From Varroa destructor (Eukaryota; Arthropoda; Arachnida; Mesostigmata; Varroidae): a stretch of DNA of 64,000 nucleotides. This document shows positions 52,304-64,000 of the stretch, one piece after another; position 1 is the stretch's first letter, and every line of letters begins with the position of its first letter. The position numbers and the translations under genes were made by a program. The notes under the pieces were generated by a model, which worked only from the letters and a program-made list of their open reading frames with translations, made no database searches and had not been told where the DNA came from. Where the stretch lies: NCBI RefSeq assembly GCF_002443255.2, contig NW_019211455.1:31523778-31587777 (forward strand), given 5' to 3'.

Positions 52304-52858
52304 CTCGTTTTACGATCGTCACCCGTTTAATCTTTTAAGCCTTCCATGCGTGTGCGCCGTCCGTCTATTGCATTACTAAGCAGATGCCACACAACGGACT
52401 AAACTGGCTTATACTTCTCTGACTCGCGATATCCATCAGAAAAAAAAAATAAATTTAGCTTCAAGGAATGAATTTTCCTGTTTTCTTGAATACAGGTGAT
52501 TCTATTTATTAAAGATATATTTAGGCGTGACAAGAAAATAATTCTATTTAGTATTGTAGAACAAATGTGGCCTTCAGGCGCAACTATTCTATTAAACATA
52601 ACGACTTGGGACAGGGGCATAAGGTGTGGAATTATGTTTCCGTGCGCTCTTCTATCCCAGTATTTGCTAAACCCATTTCAAATGACAAAATTAGTTGATA
52701 TACCGTAATATACGGTAGAAGCTAGTCTGACAAAGTGCTTAGCGGCCGTGTTCCTGAAAACAGAGTTTTCGAGAACTTCGAAAATCACAATTAACGACAT
52801 TTGCAACAGTGTTACTATGGCTTACATTGATCCAGTTTTGTGGCTTTTAATTCAATAG

Positions 52859-52873
52859 TATATATATATATAT
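52859..52873. repeat. Short (TA)n tract
   Basis: Seven TA units. Confidence 0.8.
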
Positions 52874-54210
52874 GTCATGTTTTCAGTATAATGGAAATTG
52901 CCAAATAGTAGAATATCTGATCAAACTAGTTATTTAGGACTAACGTAAAACCGCACTCCGATTGAACTTTGTTTCGTTTCATGTCGAAAGTCATACAATT
53001 GTTTGGTACGCACCAACGTCTTTCGAGGCGTACTTTACGAATCAACATGGCTAGACAAGTGCTGGCATACAGACTGATAGATAAACATTTTCGTAGGCTT
53101 TCTATTGATCTATAGGATCGATTGTGTTTTTCATGCATATTCAAGGTTTTTCAGCGATGCGGACTGCGATACCTTTGTTGACGATTATAGTGGACTAGCG
53201 AAAAGACCCATTTAGATTTCTTGTCCCAATTTGTCGATATGCCTAAAGGAAACTGACCAGAACAGGTTAATGACGTCCGTTCGAAATAGGATTTCGATGA
53301 AATCGCTGCAATTCCTGTTCGGCGTTCTTTCTTTAAACGCCAGCGCAAGAAAGATTCACAAGATCATTGATCATTTATTCAGTCATGTCCGATATTTTCG
53401 CAAAGACTCTGTCTTCATTTAAATCGTTTGTTCTACGTTGGAGTTCTACGTCTACGGTGTATATTCCTTAAGTATGTTTCTTCTCTAAACAATACGACGA
53501 GCGATCGCAACTACCCCATTTGATGTTGTCACCTGTTGTAAGACAGTGCACACTTCAATCAATGTCCAACATTTGTTCATATTATGTTGCCTAAGAGAAG
53601 ACCACTGTTCATCGATTACGAGGCCATAGCTCAATTTCCCTGTCTTCATTGAACTTTAAATTTCTTGACGACGCAGTAATCGATTTTGTGCTAAATTCGA
53701 AGCTCTTCGAGTTACAGGCCTGAAAACACCCACTGGAACAACAAAGGCCGCTACTGCAATCTTTGAATAATAATCACCATCAACATCACAATAATGATAA
53801 GAGTATTTTTTAAAAACTGACTTGATAACATTGTTTTGCCCCTCGACCAGCGGTCAATCTACATAGTGACAATGGCAGCACATAGATTTGCGTGTGGAAC
53901 TTGTATGTTCAGAGACTAAAGTACACCCCTTTGATACACCCTCCGTTGCTCGGCTTTGGTAGTCGTAATTATTTTATGTCTGTTTTTATAATCTTTGTAA
54001 AGTGTGAACGGGATTTCACCGTTTCCAAAGGCGGCTAACGAGTAGCATAACAGCCGGCCTTTGGCATCGCCAGAGGTAGCGCCGCACAAGTCCGCGGCAG
54101 CGGGGCTATGCAAGTGGACCTCCCGTCGTCACGAACATCATGTTTCCGGAGTGGTACATGTAGCGATTGCTGGTGTTCGCCCGCTACAAGTTGGCACACG
54201 CCTTGGCTGT

Positions 54211-54231
54211 GCACGCACGCACGCACGCACG
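54211..54231. repeat. (GCAC)5 short tandem repeat
   Basis: Five GCAC units in a locally GC-rich stretch. Confidence 0.85.
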
Positions 54232-54776
54232 TGCTCTAGCAAAATCGCTTTCTCCAAAAAATTACATGCTATCAGGCGCCGGACAATTTTCTTTGCACTT
54301 AGATGACTCTCATGACACTTAGGAAAGGCCCAAGCCTCGGCCGCGTGAAGAAGCGCGGGTCGTAATTGCTTTGCGCTGGAACGATGGAGGGTGCCTTGCC
54401 TGAGTAAGGAACCGCTTTCCAATTTTCTCACAGTGTATTGATTAGAGGTACAAACCGACCGTTTGGCATTTGGTGTGTCATGAGATCGGCGTTGTTTTAG
54501 AGCGTCGTGGTAATCGAGCAGTTGGATTGGCCAGTGATTTTAGCTACACTCCCGTCGTCGATTTGATAATGCAGAACCAGCACAATTCGCCTCGGACGCT
54601 CCCACCAGCAAATGCTATATTCTTTTCACATACTATCTTCTAATATCCGAAAAAAACTCAGGAGGTTGCCTTCGCTGTGGTGAAAAAAATAGAGAAGAAT
54701 TCTTCGAATGCTAACAAAGATCACACTAAACCCAAAGTTAGACACCCAGATCATTTACCAAAAAACAGCGTGACAC

Positions 54777-55140
54777 TTATAGATTCCTTGGACGCCTCTC
54801 TTGCCTTGTGTGTTTCACGTAAGCAGCCAGAGTAAAGTCGGCCTTCTCCGAGAGAAAGCACTCGTACATCTTCTCTTTCCCATGTCTTTCCTGCAGTGAT
54901 CTTCTGATCGAATCAAACGTTCGCTACTCTTTGTAAATGTATATGCGCTCGCTTTGCGGCTTGGATTAATAGCTCGTACTCCTCAGGACATTCCTTAGGA
55001 TCCTTTTCGTCAAAGTTCACCGAAGACGACCTCCAATGAGCCAGCCGTTCAGCGAAGTCCTTTGATATTTCAATTATTCCGCCAGTCATTGCACCCCTGC
55101 CACCAAAATGAAGCGGTCTTTTTTGTTTGCTGGTTTGTTT
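54777..55140 (-). CDS. Tentative two-exon gene, 91-residue basic/acidic protein
   Basis: Model: transcription start near 55140, exon 1 CDS 55089-54928 (54 codons, starts MTGGIIEISKDF), exon 2 54890-54777 (37 codons, starts ERHGKEKMYECF, stop TAA). The support is a TATAAAAG box about 33 bases before an initiator-like TCA, a 51-base leader, and matching phase 0 at the junction. The residues are protein-like: rich in Asp, Glu, Lys and Ala, poor in Cys, Ser and Phe. It looks helical (ELLIQAAKRAHIHLQR) and has no signal peptide or membrane segment. I do not recognise a family. The inferred intron, GTAGCG to CTGCAG, is only 37 bases, which is unusually short and is the weak point; a different junction or a chance ORF remains possible. 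No clear poly(A) signal follows closely. Confidence 0.35.
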
Positions 55141-55165
55141 GACCACGCCACAACCACTCGCTCCG

Positions 55166-55173
55166 CTTTTATA
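55166..55173 (-). promoter_or_regulatory. TATA box of the tentative 91-residue gene
   Basis: On the minus strand TATAAAAG is followed after about 25 bases by GGTCAAAC, close to the arthropod initiator consensus, and then by an ATG 51 bases later. The spacing fits a focused core promoter. TATA-like words are common in AT-rich DNA, so the call depends on the combination. Confidence 0.35.
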
Positions 55174-55356
55174 GATATTTATATAAACCTACATAACCGT
55201 AGGACATTGCTTACTAATTTAAAGACACAGCTTATAATTCCAGCGCTTAACAACTTAAGTAGAGGTAACAAATCATCTTCGTTTTTATTTACATAAAATT
55301 AATTGGACGATTTCAACTATCAAGACTTTCAGCCTAAGTAACGACTGTCCAACGTT

Positions 55357-55380
55357 CAACAACAACAACAACAACAACAA
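55357..55380. repeat. (CAA)n microsatellite
   Basis: About eight CAA/AAC units, between the tentative minus-strand gene and the tentative plus-strand exon. Confidence 0.9.
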
Positions 55381-55960
55381 ATTGTAAAGTTATTTTACTC
55401 AATATTGTCGAACATTTTCGTATTGCAAGCTATATAATTAGTGCTCTAATTTAAACAATAAATATTTTTTGCATCTTTGCATAGGTTTACCTTTCGATGT
55501 CATTGCCACGCGAGCTACTTTAAAAACCCGGCGACGTCATGCACAACCTGGCTGCTGGATTCAGCACGTAAAACGGTAAGCGTTCCGTTCAATAAAATTA
55601 ATTCAGCTTCTTTGCAAACGTATATGTAACAACTTCTGTGTCTATTTGTACTACTGTCTACTTTTTCGAAGCTTTCGAGCTTCAAAGCTCAAAGACCACA
55701 ACTTGAGACCAACTTTCATATCTTTCCAAACCGTCGGGCGTCGGCGTTCCGCACCATTAGTGCAGTTGCACTACTTTTTACGTGCCAAAACATAGTATAC
55801 GCTAAGCGTTTTGGTGCTCGCCTATCTAGCGGCATCGCGTCGCCCTCAGGCTAGCTCAAGTAGTTCGGGATCATAATGATCGAGAATGCAAACGGCCCAT
55901 TGCGACCCTGATCCCACTTCTGTTGCCATCGGTGCTACTCATCGTTGCCTCATTGTTTAG

Positions 55961-56194
55961 CCAAAGTGTCTTGGGCCAAATCCCAACGAAGTAAACCTTG
56001 TTATTCCAAAGCACCTCGAAGAAGAAGCTGAAGGGAGCCAAGCAACTGATCTAATAATGGTGTTGAACTTGTTTCGTCTTCCCGAACAAGTGCTAAGCGT
56101 TGAAAGTTGCAACTTGACAAAGCCAAAGCAGTTGGGGTCCCCTACCGAGTCCTCTAACGCGTTCGCCTTGCGTTACCCAGCCACGAAATCTTGA
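55961..56194 (+). CDS. Tentative exon, 77 residues, unidentified
   Basis: A 78-codon open frame begins exactly at a strong acceptor (long pyrimidine tract ending TTGTTTAG) and ends in TGA. It contains NEVNLVIPKHLEEEAEGSQ and LNLFRLPEQVLSVES, soluble and rich in Glu, Pro and Ser. An ATG lies in the same frame upstream, at about 55887, separated only by the TAG of the acceptor, so an intronless reading would be a frame with one in-frame stop. No upstream exon with matching phase was settled. It could be a terminal exon or chance. Confidence 0.2.
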   Translation, partial: PKCLGPNPNEVNLVIPKHLEEEAEGSQATDLIMVLNLFRLPEQVLSVESCNLTKPKQLGSPTESSNAFALRYPATKS

Positions 56195-56199
56195 CGCCT

Positions 56200-58525
56200 C
56201 CGAGCGTTAAATGAAAAAATGAAGGAGGATTTTAGATGAGGGCAACAATGACGACAGCGTTGGTGGCGATAAGAAGCGATAGCAAAAGAAAGACGCTGAC
56301 GAAACCGGGCAGTGGATGGACGAACAGGCTTGAACAAAATTTGCATGATGGTATTCACCCCTCAGCGTTGTTGCAGTAGCAGCTCGAAGGTTTACAGCGA
56401 GCGAGATTGAGAGAGCGGGACAGAGCTGTCGTAATGGAATCGCTGAGGGGACCGGAACGGACATTCCGTAAGAGAATGCCCCCGTTATCCAAAAACAGGA
56501 CGGACATAAATAAGCTAATTAGATCTTCGGTATGGATAGATAAGGAGCCCAGAATGTTGATGACAAACGACTTACTTTGGAGCTACGATTGTTAGATTTG
56601 TGTAAAGTTAGAATAGCTCCTCATTCAGGATCGAGAAGTTGGACCTGAGAATACGTAGTAGCAGATGACCTGCAGGTCAATTTACGTTTGTCTGATTTTA
56701 TATACTGGCGTTAATTGTTGCTCAACAACTGTTTTGCAGGCTAACGAAATCTAATTCAGCTTTCATCTCCTGTGAATAGTTCATGTTGAGGTTGCCTTTA
56801 AATAAACTTCTTTCGGTTCGAAGCCATTGACATTATTACAAAAATATAACTGATTAAATCTACAAAGCGACCAGCACCAATTGGCGGAAAAGCCTAACAC
56901 AGCTCATGGATCTGATTTAATTATTCACGCATCTCTACTACGTAAGTGCTTTAACATCAGATCGGGATTAAGCCTACTTTTCTAAAATAATATACCTCAG
57001 CTTAACTTTGTGGTCACGTTAGGCAAAAAAAAAATCTATTCGATCGGGAGTAACCAGCCAACGCCTTTGCTCACAGTTGAAACACCCGAATGGACGGATC
57101 TATTTTTATTTATTCCCAGGTGTGGCGCGTGTATTTTAACCGTATCATCTCGGATCGATATTCATCGCGCTAAAAGCGTCTTGTATAATCAGTACCTGCA
57201 GGGCTTAGAATTATTAGTAAAGTAGCGGCATCTATAATCATGGTTGAGATCTATGTAAAGGAAACCGGTGGCCTGTTAGATGTTGATATCATTAGTTTGA
57301 ATAGATATCAGCTTTACTAAAGTACTTGTAAACTCAGTAAATTTTCGTGATGAGAGTCTTATAGTGAATTTTTGGATAGTATTATTTTCTACGACTGATG
57401 AAGTACGGAGTCTACAAGCATAACCTTTTTTTTTTTTTCTCTATTTACTAAGCCGTATTTGATCATAGATAGTATTTAATCAATTCTGGGCATACTGAGT
57501 TTAAAAATGGGTCGAGCAGGCATCGCGTTGAGTAACGCATCAAAGTCTATGGCACCCAAAAGGTGATTGAGTTGATGACAAAAAATATCGCAAAATTTAC
57601 ACTTACACCAACTATTATATGAGTATGGCACAATGAAAAAAACAATTCGGTGCTGCTTACGATATCCGATATTGCTGATGGTGTTTGAGCAAAACTTTTT
57701 ATGGAGACAATGTGGATGCAGTAAAACGGACGAGCGAATTCGGCGTGCCGTCGCCGCTCATGAAGACCTAAAACACACTTCCGCGCTTCGAATATCATTC
57801 AGGTCGTCCTTTGATGGCATTGCGCCTCTCTGAGATACACTTAATCACACGGAATCAGTTCCATGCTTCACTCACTTCAGCGAAGCCATGCAGTTAACGT
57901 TTATGGACCCTGAAGAGCACAAGTCGACCAAGACTTGCTTGCGGACACCGGAAATCAACGGCAATCAATGGCAAGGATTTGAAAAAAAAAATGATTAGAG
58001 GAACTAAAGTACAGTCTAAAATTAATTTTACCAAGCACAAACTGTCGCATGGAGATAGATAGCGCGTTGGAAACATTAACAATCCCCACGAAAGTTCACC
58101 GCATTCAGGATTAGTCCCATGAAAATTCATATACCAGATACTCTATACTATACATTACCTATCTATCTGTTTTCAAGTTGGTAGCTAGTTTGAGAACAAC
58201 GAATGATTTTGAAACGAAGTCAAAATTAAAACTGGCTCGCTGACTAAGATTTCATTGCAGATGCGACCTTTTCCTGCACCGTTACACGAAACACGGCTTC
58301 AAAGCATTTAAACAGCTGTACAGCGCATGTAGCGTGCTAAATTCGCGGATCTTCAATGGCAGTTAGGAGATCAGACTCTCTACACGAGCACAAAAAATGC
58401 CGAGTCTGAGCCGGCTCAGAAAGGTACACTTTCGCAACAAGTGCAAAAAGTTATACATCTAATATATGAAATGGTTTAGTTTCAAATCAAATAAAGCAAC
58501 CTTCCGGTAACCTTTAACAAATACA
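56200..58525. other. No supported gene
   Basis: Short open stretches on both strands around 56.2-56.4 kb and 57.7-57.9 kb have plausible splice signals but no consistent model. Confidence 0.5.
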
Positions 58526-58533
58526 TTTTTATT

Positions 58534-58662
58534 TTATTTCGTTGTTTCTGTTTCTGCTGATGTCTGCTGTGTTTCTGTCTCGTAGTAATAATAATCTGGA
58601 CCTAATCGCTCGAGCACACGCACCTCCACGCGTCTGCTTGGCGTTGGACGCCTAACTGACTT
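58534..58662 (-). CDS. Tentative terminal exon with stop inside the poly(A) signal
   Basis: 42 codons follow a good acceptor (TTATTCTCCCCAGTAG). The frame reads VEVRVLERLGPDYYYYETET and ends TSAETETTK before TAA at 58536-58534. Four Tyr in a row and an ET-rich tail are unusual but protein-like. Two overlapping AATAAA words (58538-58533 and 58533-58528) include the stop codon itself. Upstream exons are not established; open minus-strand stretches at about 59110-59270 (LLGEPGGNPPTEEQS) may or may not belong. No family is recognised. Confidence 0.2.
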   Translation of the reverse strand, partial: KSVRRPTPSRRVEVRVLERLGPDYYYYETETQQTSAETETTK

Positions 58663-59794
58663 CTACTGGGGAGAATAACGAGGCGCGTCGCTGCCCTGAA
58701 CCCCTTCGGGGAAATATTAATACTACGAAAGTATGCGAGCGACGTTATTTATGTTCAATTATTGCTAATAGGCCACGGACAGGACACCTTTTACTTAATC
58801 ATTTCATATAGTGTTAAGCTAACAGCTAACCAACCCGATAATATTATAGTATAGCAATTAAGAAACGCCGACACAAATCGTACCATGACTGTAAATATCT
58901 GTGGAACCTGATGGGGTCACGCCCCCGTTGGCCCAGTGACATACACTTGTTAATGTTGAAAAGTTCGCTGCAGCACCGCCTTATTTCCAGCAAAGCTTGC
59001 CATCGAAACAGATATTTCATTTTTATAATTCAGTTCCGTTATTGCCTTTTCAGTGGACCGCGGGCTACGTTTTGGCAATGGAAAGCTGTACTTACGTGAC
59101 AACTATCATCCATGGATTATTTATGTGCATGTGAAACTAAAAAAGAATCGAATGGTTCGCGGCGTCCCGTTGTCTGAACAGAAAGCGTAAGCTGGTGTTG
59201 TTTATTTTCGTTGAAGTTACGCTCTGTTCCTCAGTTGGAGGATTTCCACCAGGTTCTCCCAGTAGCTCAAACCGGTAAAACGAATCCCATTCGATTTACG
59301 GCTTCTTGCCCCGTAACGATTTGTCGGCAGTATTTTGCAAGCGTTAGTGAAGTGCAAATGATCAGGAATCTAAGCTGCAAACCACCTGAGGCCAAATTCT
59401 CATCAGTTTTTAACGTGGTCGGATCTTTTCTGTTCTTGCAGTTGTATCTCTAGATTAGCGTAAATGGAGAACTTTTTCATTAGTGCACTAAACTGTTACC
59501 TTCTGTGAACGGGGGCTGACAATCTTAAAATTCTTAGCTGAACCATGTGCCCTTTTCGCAGTCGTTTAAACGGAGTCCCTCTCACTAGGCAGCTATGCTA
59601 CTATTAATTGTGGCGCTGTCTGATTGATTTAGAGTGGCATACAACTCCGAAAATTAAGACTACTAGGAGCCGGCTTTAATATGACCGCATTAGAAAGCGA
59701 GACTATGGCCCAGCGATGGTGCATACAACGGGGCACAGTTGCAGGACGTTAGACGTCATCATATAGCCTTAAATTTTGTATCTAATTAGTACAA

Positions 59795-60058
59795 TTATGT
59801 AACAGTTTGGTAGAGTAAAGCCATCATTTGGAAATAAGCAGTCCTACGGTTAACAGGAAGAATAGAAGATTTTCTATTAAGAAAAAGTCGGTCTTCAATT
59901 GAAGCAGCCAAAAATTCGATGCATTTAAAAAAATCTCCATATTTTATCTGAAGGATATCCCGAGGTGGCGAATGCAATCTAAAGTATGTTCGGATAGTTA
60001 ACCGTGTTTCCCCCAGCGTCAACGGAATAGAGCTGGTATCAACTGAAAGTCTGCTCAT
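59795..60058 (-). CDS. Unclear single-exon ORF, 87 residues
   Basis: Starts at a true ATG (MSRLSVDTSSIPLTLGE) and ends TAA. It has no signal peptide or membrane helix, composition is fairly even, and no family is recognised. No TATA box at the right distance and no AATAAA nearby were seen. An ORF of this length is expected by chance many times in the window, so this is a candidate only. Confidence 0.12.
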   Translation of the reverse strand: MSRLSVDTSSIPLTLGETRLTIRTYFRLHSPPRDILQIKYGDFFKCIEFLAASIEDRLFLNRKSSILPVNRRTAYFQMMALLYQTVT

Positions 60059-60059
60059 A

Positions 60060-60483
60060 CCGGTAGAACTTTATGGGGAGACACGGTCTCTCCGAATCTC
60101 TCGTTTACTATGTATTTGTTATATAAGCTTATAAGCAACGAAACCCTGCCCTATGCATGGACACGACCCGGGTGGACAGCAAACAAAACAAGAGCGACAG
60201 TTTCTAGCCTGCACAAATATTAGGCAAACCTAGAAAATAGCAAAAACTTTAATCGACTCTTTGGAAAAAAAACTTTGATATACGCTGCTTTGAATTCTAA
60301 TTGACAATTACTTTAGAAAATGTTGTCTGATACCAAGAAGACTGAACAAATATAAATCTTAATTATTTTTCAATGGATTCCTATAGTATGTATCAGAATT
60401 TTGTGATCTACTTATGATTTCGTGTTTTAGGTTGTTGATGAAGTCTAACAGACGAAGTAAAATCGTCTTCCATTCGCACTTTG

Positions 60484-60520
<37 letters not shown>

Positions 60521-63500
60521 ATAATGTTAAACTATCACTTCCTTTTGTTTTTCTCGTACTAAACTGTAGCGGCTTTTTTTTTTAGCTTTCACATTACCTC
60601 TTGCCCTGACAAGGGGACCTTTATCGTCCAATTCATACTCAGGTTAGTTAACCTTAGGGTACAAACAACCGATCTGAATAGGCTTTTAGCTGTTCTCAAC
60701 TTAAAATTCCGTTGTTTAATTTTATCTCCCTCGGAAGACTTTAGACATACGCGAATTTAATCTAGCTACGTTGTTCAAATAAATGTTGCTGGGCTCTACT
60801 GTTACACAGTCTAGAGAGTACTTAAAAGTTAAAATGTCGCATATTATTTCTAATCTAGTCAACTAATTCCTGCACGCAGTTAGTAGGCTTAATGTTGTTA
60901 TTGGTTTGACAAAAGCATCGAGTCTCTTAAGTTGAACTATCTACGGTCGAGTACACCGTTAAGAACTTTACCCTTGAGCCAAACTCGTTTTTTTATTAAA
61001 TTATTATTAAAAAGTTTATTGAGAATTCGCTAGGCGACGCCAACATACATCGTCCAAGCAAAAAAGTTACATCACATCAAATCAAACTAGTAAAGTCAAT
61101 TAACGCAGTAAACACGTACGTTTAGTTCAATACTTAGTATTACTCATATAGCTTATGGAGAACCCTATACGCTAATAGTTCGTAACAAATGTCACGGCGG
61201 CAGAATGGATAGAACAATAAACACATAGCCGTGAGCTCTTAATTTCCTTCGCCAGCTTTATTTTTTACAAATTATTTATAATGCTATACAATCATCACTT
61301 TACCCATATGGGAATATCGCGCAGTTCTCTGACCACCATCATATACATTACGTCTGTACTATTGCGCACGCTGAAAATGGTTTCCGCCGCGTCATAGGTA
61401 TTTGGCAAGCCTTTGGTAGGAGGAGTAATGTGAGAGAAGGTTTACTATTCTGATCTTGTCCATAATATTCACGTACTAGCATCAATCACGTATAACTTTT
61501 GATCACATTTATAGATCACGTTTAATCTGAAGCGATATAGATCAGATATAGGGCTCAGCATATGCTCTTTTTATCAAGTTTGCTAGTAAAGACCTGCTCT
61601 AATACGTACAAACGCTACTTTGTTGTCTGCTACTTCCAGCCTCGAACTGTACGGCAGAAGAAATTGTCGTAGTGTGTCAGGCTTATCTGTGGGTAGACTT
61701 GTCTAATCAAAACGTGCGTTTGAAAAAAAAGCAAGCCAACGATCAGTGGGCATTGTTGACATATATTTTGAAGATATATTGTACCATCTACGATCAGACC
61801 AACGCTGCAAGTTTTGATTTTTAACTTTGCCCTCTTTCAACTCTAATTAAAAAAGCGAGAATCATAATCTATAAGTTCTATATTAATCAGCCAAAGTGTT
61901 TAAATAGGCAATTGAATTGCGTCGTGAGATCAGCTTAAGGTTTGTGATTTCGTATTTCTACTTTAAGAGTTAGTGATTCAGCCGATAGTTGGCCGGCCTC
62001 AATTATTAGGTACGCAATACGAATATCTGCGCAATACGCCGCTCAGATGCCGATAAACAAGGCGGAACATTTGCGAAGATCGCCACTATGAAGCTACGTC
62101 AGTGTCAGCAGAAGTCAGGGAATAAATAAAACAATATTTCATCCAAGCCCTCTAAATTCCATAAACACATAAAGATAAACACAGACCTGCCTCGTTTTTC
62201 GCTGAGTGTTCTGAGAAGAATCGATGCACGGCAAGGCATAACTGGCCGAAGGTGGGGCCGTGAGAGAAACACAATGCCTTCGTGTATTAAGCACCGATCA
62301 GTTTTTCGAGTTACCATAGAAAAAGGTGAAAAAGGCTGATAGCACCTGCCGCGCTATCTTTATTTCGTCAGGTTGGCAGATCCTTGTCAGATCTGTGTTC
62401 TGGCCAACTGGAAGTAAATTCAGCCTATATTAAAGACTGCATTTTTAAATGAATAGCAATTTCAGTATTAAGCCTCATTTGAGTCGTCGCTTTTGAGTCT
62501 CTTAATCTTTCAGAACATGGTATTGTCACTTATCCTTTGCGCCATCTTCATAGCTGCAGGGTTTGAACAACGGCCATCAAAGCTTATATAGGCGACGCCA
62601 TATATGTTTCCACTCTTGGTCTTCAGTATCGAAAAATGGAAAAATCCAGTTTAACCTCATCATATGCTTGAGTCTTACCAAAAGAAGGGTCCGTACGTAA
62701 CTGCTCTGTGTGAGTGTAACCGGTAAATAAATTAAAAATATTATAACATTGTATGTATGCATATGAGGCCACCCTCAATATGCGTCTAAAAGCTTTTTAT
62801 TTACGAGCTGTGCCAGTTTCACGAATCCGAAGGATCCAACGTTTACCAATTGCACGCCCATACCCAGATCTTTTTCGAAATATTAAACACACTTTACATT
62901 ATTATTATTAAGGATGGTGGATTCATTTCGATCCGAGTTACAAACGAAATTTATAACGTGAGCACATCGACGGTATTGGATCGGTCCTAGGCTTACTACA
63001 CTCGGAATGGATTGGAACTTTGACTAACTTAAATATCCCCATTTATAAAGCTCCAGACCAGTCAGAAAGTAATCATTTCGTTTTATTTTTTTTTAGATTA
63101 CAAACGCGCATGTTTGAAATTAGGTGTATTATGGTACTCTAGTTATCAGTTGAGTTCTACATTCACATATATTTTTACTATAATAACTATATCGATTTTT
63201 TTGTGATAATTAATTTAGGCAGCTCAAATGAAAGATTCTACCGGACTAGCACGTATAGTAAGTAAGTAGTCCTGTTCGTTTCTATCTTATGCTCTTGGGG
63301 CCTCCTGACATTGGCCCTCTTGGACATCGCAAATTTTCATAAGCATAACGGAACGGTAGTGATCATAGAGAAGAAGTTAACGTAGATCGAAACAACATGA
63401 TTCGACTTACAAGACATAGACATGCACTTTAGCATTGCAGATTCAGCGCCTCAGTCACAAAAATGGGAGGCAAATTGTTAATATGAACCCAAAAATGTTT

Positions 63501-64000
63501 TCTGTGGTTATGCTGTCTCAGCTGTGCACTCTTGTGTGTCACTAGTGTGCCACCCTTGAGGTTTTTCCTAACCCAGACCCCGTAATCTGCTATAATGATT
63601 CCCAATCTTTCATTAAAACGTTGTTGTAATCTCGATTCCCTCCTACATCTGACTTATTTCTCGGTTTTAATTAATTATATTTCCCGGAAAGAAGTGTTTA
63701 TCCAATCGAAGAACACAAACCGTATGTGCCGAGGTGGTTCAGAAATCATGAATTATTTTGAAAGTTATCTGAATTAGTATTAATATAATAACGAAAAGGA
63801 AGATTGAGAATGAGAAGAGAAATTATTGAGCCACTGCGACGCAAATCGCTATCTTACCATTGTATCGTAGGAAAACAAAAAATCGAAAGTTCCCCTTCAA
63901 ATTCAACCTTGAGTATATTTTGTAGAGCTTAAAAAAGAAAAACCCATACAGTATACTCCTATCATAAGTTGTTAGATAAATTATTAGAAGATGATCAATC
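60060..64000. other. No supported gene; AT-rich end of window
   Basis: Non-coding AT-rich sequence with one AT microsatellite at 60.5 kb. No recognisable frame or RNA gene. Confidence 0.5.
60488..60518. repeat. (AT)n microsatellite
   Basis: About 15 AT units followed by AATAATAATG. Confidence 0.9.

Larger units (their letters stand above)
43215..54770. other. No supported gene
   Basis: Holds a GC-rich patch at 43850-44300 with a short GCT repeat, the G13 tract, several TA microsatellites, the AT palindrome near 50.2 kb, and a GC-rich patch at 54050-54250. No ORF has recognisable protein content. Confidence 0.5.

Noticed and set aside
55888..55985. Signal-peptide-like hydrophobic frame (RPIATLIPLLLPSVLLIVASL), plus strand
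   Set aside because: The hydrophobic run comes from the pyrimidine tract before an acceptor. It has no initiator Met in frame and stops at once after the putative cleavage site.
57716..57868. Facing open frames on both strands near 57.75 kb
   Set aside because: Each strand reads plausibly because RNY-patterned DNA is open on both strands. Splice options on the minus strand disagree in phase, so no model could be kept.
1..64000. Search for tRNA, rRNA, CRISPR arrays, phage or bacterial operons, and retroelement reverse transcriptase motifs
   Set aside because: No cloverleaf with A and B boxes, no regularly spaced repeats, no gene clusters with ribosome binding sites, and no YxDD-type frame were seen by eye. 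tRNAscan-SE, Infernal and RepeatMasker would be decisive.

Overview
The window looks like nuclear DNA from an arthropod-like metazoan. It is AT-rich, most of it is non-coding, simple AT repeats are frequent, and the one unmistakable gene is split by GT-AG introns and ends in AATAAA. Its protein resembles animal cytosolic prolidase throughout. I lean towards an arthropod, perhaps a mite, but the sequence alone does not settle this.

The only gene I identify with confidence is Xaa-Pro dipeptidase (PEPD) on the minus strand, 12610 down to 7616. It has seven coding exons, 484 predicted residues, all five metal ligands, and a poly(A) signal 24 bases after the stop. Its first exon was found by reading a different frame from the longest ORF there. 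The second recognisable item is a decayed Tc1/mariner-type transposase on the minus strand at 42817-43209. It keeps all three catalytic aspartates but is shortened inside.

The rest is mainly intergenic or intronic. I give several tentative exon models, all on the minus strand unless noted: 23264-23841, 28632-29341 (five small exons), 36682-37220, 37871-38096, 54777-55140 (with TATA box and initiator), 55961-56194 (plus), 58534-58662 and 59795-60058. They rest on reading frame, splice signals and protein-like composition, and none matches a family I can name. In a 64 kb AT-rich window, open stretches of 40 to 80 codons arise dozens to hundreds of times by chance, so their confidence is low.

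Other structure: perfect hairpins at 13455-13502 and 29363-29413, a spaced inverted repeat at 14244-14299, an AT palindrome inside a direct repeat near 50200, many TA microsatellites, a G13 tract, and several short tandem duplications. I saw no tRNA, rRNA, CRISPR array, or bacterial or viral gene cluster.
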